DNA of 64,000 nucleotides. Source: Flectonema sp. DT1601 (taxonomy: Eukaryota; Euglenozoa; Diplonemea; Diplonemida; Diplonemidae). The notes beneath the pieces were generated by a model. That model was not told the DNA's origin. It saw nothing but the letters and a program-made list of their open reading frames with translations, and made no database searches. Where the stretch lies: the NCBI GenBank assembly GCA_964019425.1, contig OZ025844.1, positions 1-64,000 on the forward strand, given 5' to 3'. Shown piece by piece: positions 58,479 to 64,000 of the stretch; position 1 is the first letter of the stretch; each line of letters starts with the position of its first letter. A program made the position numbers and the translations under genes.

Positions 58479-59648
58479 TTAATAAGAAGTATCCAACACT
58501 TTCAGAGAAGGAAGAGCGGATCGACATTTTGCTTCGCAGCCTGCAACGTCGCAAATAGGATTTCCTGTGAGTGTGAGGACTCTTAATTTTGGAAATCTTG
58601 ATTCCGTCAGTCCGTTTGTGTTTGAAATAAAATTATAAGAAATATGCAGCACTCTCAGTCGGGGAAGTGGAGGCAGATAGTTCCACGACAGGATCTGGTT
58701 TCGACTGATGTACAGAATTTCCAATTCCGGAAGATAGAACTTGGAAATATCAAGCAGACCGTTGTCCGTCAATGCGAGTGTACGAATCCTCCTGTTGTTG
58801 GTTATTTTGAAGACTTCTCTTTATTATCTTCAACATAATAATATAACATACCTATTCACATCGAGGTAGGCCATCAGTTGCTCGAACTGATAAGGTTCAC
58901 CAAGGTCTTGATAGCTCAGATTTAAAGTTGAAATCTTCGTCTGCTGTGATGTGTCCTCAGCCAGTGCTTTCAATTTGATAACTTCCAAAGCCTTCCCTCG
59001 TTGTTCTAATTCCTTCGGACGAAGACGGATACGAGGAGCACGAAGATCTTCAACTGGCTGTGACACGTTCTCAATATCAACCCATCGACATGGCATTCCC
59101 CTCGTTGGGTTGCTGTGATATGATGGAAATGGTAGTCCAGACCTAAGAAGCCAATAATCACTTTCTGTGTGTCCATCTTTATGAGCATAAGGAACTCGTT
59201 GAAGATTGTACTTCCGCTCTTCTCCTTTTACCAAAGAGGAGGTTTGACTACTTGCACGTCTTCTGAAAGATTTTGGTGCTGGAGGTTCAGTCTCACCGAG
59301 TGCACGAGCGACAAAGTTACTTCCTTCTTTCAGGATGCCGAGCGCAGAATTTGAAACAGCTCGTGCAAAGTTACTAAACGAAGAAAATGATATCGAACCG
59401 TCTTCCGATTGTTGCTGTTCTTCTTCATTAACATCTATGGACTGTGGTCGGATCTCTTCTTCTTCTACCATCTCTGGAGGTTCAATAATCGATTCCTCTA
59501 TTTCACGAGCTGTTTCGTGTAGCAGCTTGTGAATTATTTTTTTCCGTTTTCTCTTCCGGTCTCTATTCGGACTGGGAAGTCGATTATTAGAGTTTGATGC
59601 ATCTTGTGCAACAACGACACTGATGTGGTCTTCAACTTGCTCACTCAT
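58479..59648 (-). CDS. leucine-rich repeat protein (SDS22-like), two exons
   Basis: Exon 1 (59648-58852) and exon 2 (58791-58479) are joined across a 60-nt intron (GTATGTTATA...CAACAACAG) in phase 2, giving 369 aa. Residues 1-130 are charged and disordered, with KRKRKKIIHK near residue 35. Residues 135-230 are unrecognised. From about 235 onward there are LRRs: ISTLNLSYQDL, IRTLALTDNGL, LEILYISRNQI, LRVLHISYNFI and LRVLTLTGNPI, ending in an LRR cap-like CEAKCRSALPSLKVLD. The intron cuts exactly between LRRs. LRRs mediate protein binding. The acceptor TATTTTCAG lies 14 nt before the ATG. Confidence 0.87.
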
Positions 59649-60123
59649 CGTATGTTTGTGTACTGAAAATAGGTGGCTGGTGGAATGACACAGGAAAACT
59701 ACCAGAGCTGAAAGACAACAAAAGAACTTGAACGAATCATCCCATGTGATTATATAAATTTCTGTTAAGTAAATTATCTGTTAACAGTTTTAGTAATAAT
59801 GATCTAGAATTGCGAGACCCATGCTACGGGACAGAGGGGATGAGAGTACTAAATGTTCTTCTTCATTGTCTTTACTGATTCCTTGCACACAATGAGTTAT
59901 ACGTCACCAAGGTATTCTGGTGATGGGATTACTTTGTTGCAAGATGTATTCGTACGTTGGCAAGCACTATTACTGTTAGTCAGACTCATGACTTTATTAA
60001 AACAGTAAAAAAAAGAAAATAAACAAATAAAAATAAAATCTCACTAGTCTTCAGAGTAGGCGCAGAACTATTTTGAGCAACACGTCTACGAATACGACGG
60101 ATGCATAGCCTCGACTGCCACCC

Positions 60124-60160
<37 letters not shown>

Positions 60161-60935
60161 ACAGTCTTTCTCATCAAAAAAAAAAAAAAATGAAATAAAT
60201 GATACTACTAACCAAACTGTGCTAGTTTATTCGGTTTTTTTCTTTTTTTTTTTTTTTTTTTCATTCCTCCCTTTTTTTTTTTTTTCTTACTTGCAGCCAG
60301 TGGATGATCCTGGAAAGCATCTGCGCATACGTCGATAACGAAATCCATATAAACATCAAACACGTTGAATATACAGCTTTACATTCATCGCGATTGCAAT
60401 GCTAAAGAACAGGTTAAGGGGATTTTAAATTCAAACCTATTATGCTAGGCTTCGCTATTTTTTTTTAATGCATTTTTTTTTTTTTTTTTTTGGGGGGGGA
60501 AACAAAAAATGGGATATAGACAGCTATCAACTGAAAAAAAAAAAAAATAGAAATAGAAATAATAATATTGGATAACTTTGCTGGCAAGCTGCTTTACGGC
60601 CAATCCTCTCAGAAGGACAGATGCAGCTGCCAGGTGGTAACTGAGGTAACAACTGAAAAAACTACTAATTCGTGCGTAAATAAAAATTTGTGCTTTCGCA
60701 GGCTTTTCATCTTGAAAAACCTGTTTAGTGCAGAAACCCTTTAAACGCTATCAAAACGGTATTTTTTTCACCAAAGCTGATTACTTTTTTAAAAGAAACT
60801 AACAAAGAAAATAGACAAACAAAAAAAAAAGGGGGAAAAAAAAAAAAGAGAGATGAGGAACGGACATGCCTTGGGTCCTCCTTTCGATGAAACTAATTTC
60901 TTTCCAACATATCCATCAGACTGTCAGTAAAGCAC
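59649..60935. other. intergenic, homopolymer-rich, no convincing gene
   Basis: T34 (60126-60159) and further long T and A tracts near 60240-60290, 60477-60490 and 60537-60547. 60050-60125 is less AT-rich and could be a retroposon fragment. No gene recognised on either strand. Confidence 0.4.
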
Positions 60936-63900
60936 TTATCGTTTGTGCCTACCGCTGTTATTACGGAAACTACTTTCAAGACCAGAAACTGGTAGCTGTG
61001 GAAATCCTTCGCTAGGATCACAGAGTTTATTTGCGACACCAGGTGGCGCTTTTATGAATGCAGTCACAGCACTTCGAATTGAGTCAAAACTAAGCTCGAA
61101 GTATCCTCCGTCAGGTTGCTGTCTAACAGCACCAGATTTTGTACGAAGTTTAAACGCTTGAATCATCCTATCAACACAATTTCTATCCTTCGCCAATAAG
61201 ACCTTACCTCTGATGATAGTACAGCTTGTTGTCGCATTACCTGTACTCTTATTGTAAGCTTCAATTGTTCCATTGATATTCTCTGCTGCTCCTAAAGAGT
61301 CAACCAACAGGTACACACTACAAGAAAGAGCTTCGTTTTTAATGATATCGTGTTCGTATATTACTCCACTCTGTTGCCAAATATTTGTGTGTTCCATTGA
61401 GGTAGGGAGAGTGATTGCGAGACCAACACCTTCAGGTACTGCGATCCATTTCTCAGTCCATTCGGGAGCAATGATCATATCCCAGGTATCACTTTCAGTT
61501 TTGTAGTAAGTGTGAACAGCATCTGATTCATTTTCTGAATCGTTGCTTTTAAACAATTCCATGACTCGGAATATCAAAAGAGGATCCGGAACAGTAATTC
61601 GAATTGTGTAACGAGTTGGGAAGATATCAAACAGCGCTGCCTGGTATTTAAGCGGCTCAGGAAGTGACGCCTTAATCAAATCCCTAACATATCCTACTGT
61701 GTCTTCAACTGGTTGGTCACGTCTTACTGGGTTTGGAAGAACAATACATTCTGGTGAGAGTTCAAAGTCTGATATGCTGACGTTTTCGTTTTTTATTTTC
61801 GCATTCATCTTTTTTGAAGGTTCGCGTAGACCGTATAATCTTGTCTTTTGTCTTTGAGTTTCGAAATCGTATTCTATAATTTCATTATCGTCTTCACCTT
61901 TTCCAGCCCATTCAATATTGGTTGTGATGTAGGCTTTTCGGCGTTCGGTTCTCGCAGCCTTTGAAAACCATTCACACCGCAACCACTTTTCAAGAATCTT
62001 TGTAAGTGACTGTCCGTTCGTTATTACATCAAAGAAAATAATATTCGGATGAATATGAACATTCTGACAATGACCCCATTTATTACAATCAATATCCTCA
62101 CATATAAAAGGAGAACAAGCCTTCAAACCTAAAGTGTCATAACAACATTTATAAGGAAGTGTGCAGGTCGTATTAAATGAATATTCCCCGAGACGGGCTT
62201 GGAATGTTTTCGCTTTTTTTGATGCGTCCCAACCACTTGGTGGACGTAAAGCCTGATTCTTTTCACCTGGATGGGCTAATGGACATTGGGTAATGTCATG
62301 ATCATTACTTTTATTAGTGCATCTTACAGAGCGTCCGTTTTGAAGTAATTCTCTCCAAAGAACGTGCATTTGAGTACAGTTCTCTCCTTCAGAACAGCCG
62401 CTTCCCTTGTTTTTCAACCACTCAGGACAGATGTACATGGTCGGAGCAATTTCCTCATTGCATAACACTTCGTCTTTAGCTGTGCAGGCTTCCATTTGTT
62501 TTTGGAAATACTTCGTACGCGCAGTGCTGTACAACGATTTCCAAGGTACTCTCAAAATCTCACAAGGCTTATTGATTTCTATTGATATCTGTTCCATAAC
62601 GACAGGTATTTGAACAGCTATTCCGACAGCTGGTGGAATCTTTTGATGAGCTCGGTAGCCTTCTCTCTCAGTCACAACCTTGACCTTCTCCATTGAACTC
62701 ATGTATAAATTAACTTCATTACGATATTGTTCTGCTTTAGTTGTTTTAGCAGTTGGAACAGCACAAAGCGTTTCTTTCAACTCTCTGGCAGCGTCTACGA
62801 CGTTGAGGAGTTGAGGAGGAAGAATTCTATCGGTTGGACAGAACTGTTCTGATAATAAATCACACGAGAGATATTTTACTAACGTCGCTCTCACATTATC
62901 TTGACTACCACCACTTGCAAAGACAGCAGCATTTCTGTAAGACTGCAGCGCCGACTTGCACAATTCCGTAATACGAAAATTGTGGTATAAATATTCCATG
63001 TCCTTCGATGTTTTTACGTCTCTTAACTTTCCATAATCTTCTAAAATTACATTTTTTAAAGCTGAGAATGAGTTTTCGCACATGCCATCCATCCACTGCA
63101 TGTATTCTACATAAGACTTTTTACAAGCTTCAGACCTCTCTCCATTCGGACTTAGATAATAAATGATATTGTCTTTAATCTCATTGTCTAAAAGTTTGCT
63201 ATGTGTGTAGGCTAATACCTGCAGTGCTAGTTCGATCTTTTTAAAGAATTGAGTAGCGCTTTGAGGCTGTTCAAGTAGTTTTTTTAGCGCATTGATATGT
63301 GGTGGACAAGGAACATCTTGTGTACGAGAATTCGTCATTGTGAGTAAACCATTTTGTAGCTGAGTTGCATACCAACCCCTGACATCAGCTGCGTTAAATT
63401 TAAGAAGTCCTTCAGAGAGGTCAACCGCACGTGCGGCAGCTATTAGTTGCCCGCTGTCATGCTTTTCAACAGCTTTTTTCCCTTTATATAATTCCAAGAG
63501 TCCATGTTGCTGTCCAGTGACATTACAATACCTGGAATGGATTCCACACTTTGCGCATGGCTTCGGTTCGCTGTTGTATTCTTTAATTAGATCTTTGAAA
63601 TCCTTCAAAAGTTCGTAGTCGCTGCTGTACAGAGAGATTGCTTGGTCATTTTTACGAACGAATATCGATTCAACGAATATATTTTTATACATTCGATTTA
63701 ACCTTTCCGCAACGTCACCTGCGCGTACTCCGGTCTGCCAATAAGTACTTCCTAAGAAGTCGTTAAGAATACGAGCGGTTATAAACCCTCCCTTCTTAGC
63801 TCTTTCAGGGGTTGACTGAGGATCTGCTTGGACACGTCCAATACATTTGTGAAGTACTTTTATTTGTTCTTCTTCAGTAAGATCATCCGATTTGTCGAGT

Positions 63901-63971
63901 ACAACCTTTTGAACTGCACCGGCTGTGCTGGAGTTTAGGATCTCCTTGGCTGTTTCATCAATTTTATCCAT
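60936..63971 (-). CDS. large CCCH-type zinc-finger protein
   Basis: 1011 aa, single frame. Residues 60-125 may form a winged-helix-like fold (GGFITARILNDFLGSTYW). Around 510-560 are two Cys/His clusters of CCCH type (CPEWLKNKGSGC..ENC..MH and CTNKSNDHDITQCPLAH), and a third cluster lies near 620 (CEDIDCNKWGHCQNVHIH). CCCH fingers usually bind RNA. The C-terminal 300 aa are mixed alpha/beta without a recognised domain. The acceptor-like TTTTGTATAAAG is six bases before the ATG, close to the window edge. In trypanosomatids such proteins are common post-transcriptional regulators; that role is inferred. Confidence 0.8.
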   Translation of the reverse strand: MDKIDETAKEILNSSTAGAVQKVVLDKSDDLTEEEQIKVLHKCIGRVQADPQSTPERAKKGGFITARILNDFLGSTYWQTGVRAGDVAERLNRMYKNIFVESIFVRKNDQAISLYSSDYELLKDFKDLIKEYNSEPKPCAKCGIHSRYCNVTGQQHGLLELYKGKKAVEKHDSGQLIAAARAVDLSEGLLKFNAADVRGWYATQLQNGLLTMTNSRTQDVPCPPHINALKKLLEQPQSATQFFKKIELALQVLAYTHSKLLDNEIKDNIIYYLSPNGERSEACKKSYVEYMQWMDGMCENSFSALKNVILEDYGKLRDVKTSKDMEYLYHNFRITELCKSALQSYRNAAVFASGGSQDNVRATLVKYLSCDLLSEQFCPTDRILPPQLLNVVDAARELKETLCAVPTAKTTKAEQYRNEVNLYMSSMEKVKVVTEREGYRAHQKIPPAVGIAVQIPVVMEQISIEINKPCEILRVPWKSLYSTARTKYFQKQMEACTAKDEVLCNEEIAPTMYICPEWLKNKGSGCSEGENCTQMHVLWRELLQNGRSVRCTNKSNDHDITQCPLAHPGEKNQALRPPSGWDASKKAKTFQARLGEYSFNTTCTLPYKCCYDTLGLKACSPFICEDIDCNKWGHCQNVHIHPNIIFFDVITNGQSLTKILEKWLRCEWFSKAARTERRKAYITTNIEWAGKGEDDNEIIEYDFETQRQKTRLYGLREPSKKMNAKIKNENVSISDFELSPECIVLPNPVRRDQPVEDTVGYVRDLIKASLPEPLKYQAALFDIFPTRYTIRITVPDPLLIFRVMELFKSNDSENESDAVHTYYKTESDTWDMIIAPEWTEKWIAVPEGVGLAITLPTSMEHTNIWQQSGVIYEHDIIKNEALSCSVYLLVDSLGAAENINGTIEAYNKSTGNATTSCTIIRGKVLLAKDRNCVDRMIQAFKLRTKSGAVRQQPDGGYFELSFDSIRSAVTAFIKAPPGVANKLCDPSEGFPQLPVSGLESSFRNNSGRHKR

Positions 63972-64000
63972 TCCTATCTTTATACAAAATAAAGCATCGA

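Noticed and set aside
59986-60177. 63-codon minus-strand ORF
   Set aside because: Its N-terminus is an A-tract-encoded Lys run and the rest has no support.

Overview
This window comes from a euglenozoan nuclear genome, most probably a diplonemid. The evidence is a tandem array of a 598-bp unit carrying a 5S rRNA gene plus a spliced-leader (SL) RNA gene. The 39-nt SL exon (AACCAACGATTC...TACTTTATTG) is followed by GT and closely resembles the Diplonema SL as I remember it. All confident protein genes from about 29 to 64 kb lie on the minus strand, and many have an AG acceptor shortly before the ATG, as expected for polycistronic transcription with SL trans-splicing. Several genes also contain short cis-introns (60-77 nt, one of 161 nt) starting GTATG or GTGTG; I placed these by codon phase.

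Layout. 1-475: edge exon, a degenerate tRNA and two hairpins. 476-8383: 13 complete 5S and SL gene copies plus partial ends. 8384-15849: LINE A (minus), interrupting the array 6 bp before the next expected 5S start. 15852-16834: tRNA-derived SINE debris with A/T tails. 16835-22100: LINE B (minus), complete across both ORFs. 22409-25030: retroposed copy D of a trans-spliced poly(A) RNA, still carrying SL remnants at its 5' end. 25046-25288: A40 tract, tRNA-Leu(AAG) and tRNA-Gln(CUG). 25305-28617: 5'-truncated LINE C, a close relative of B. 29344-64000: host genes, all minus. In order these are a SAM methyltransferase, UVR-WW protein, multi-pass membrane protein, TylF-type methyltransferase, ionotropic glutamate receptor-like channel, PH-PDZ-EDR2 protein, J protein, 48-aa two-exon gene, coiled-coil protein, CK1-like kinase, 6-pyruvoyl-tetrahydropterin synthase family enzyme, 84-aa two-exon membrane protein, PDZ/discoidin-like protein, PC-esterase, WD40 protein, LRR protein and CCCH zinc-finger protein.

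The most notable result is the LINE expression layout. In two divergent families, ORF1 and ORF2 lie in one frame separated by a single UGA (UGA-CUU in A, UGA-CUAG in B). A perfect 2A ribosome-skipping motif (GDVERNPGP) follows 17-27 codons later, before the endonuclease. No Met lies between the UGA and the endonuclease core, so stop-codon read-through followed by 2A separation is the simplest model. The 3' ends of all three LINEs also sit 6-20 bp upstream of the start of a Pol III-type gene or tRNA-like sequence.

Limits: all family calls come from reading motifs by eye. The perfect identity of the array could partly reflect assembly. Functions of several genes and of most intergenic DNA are unknown.
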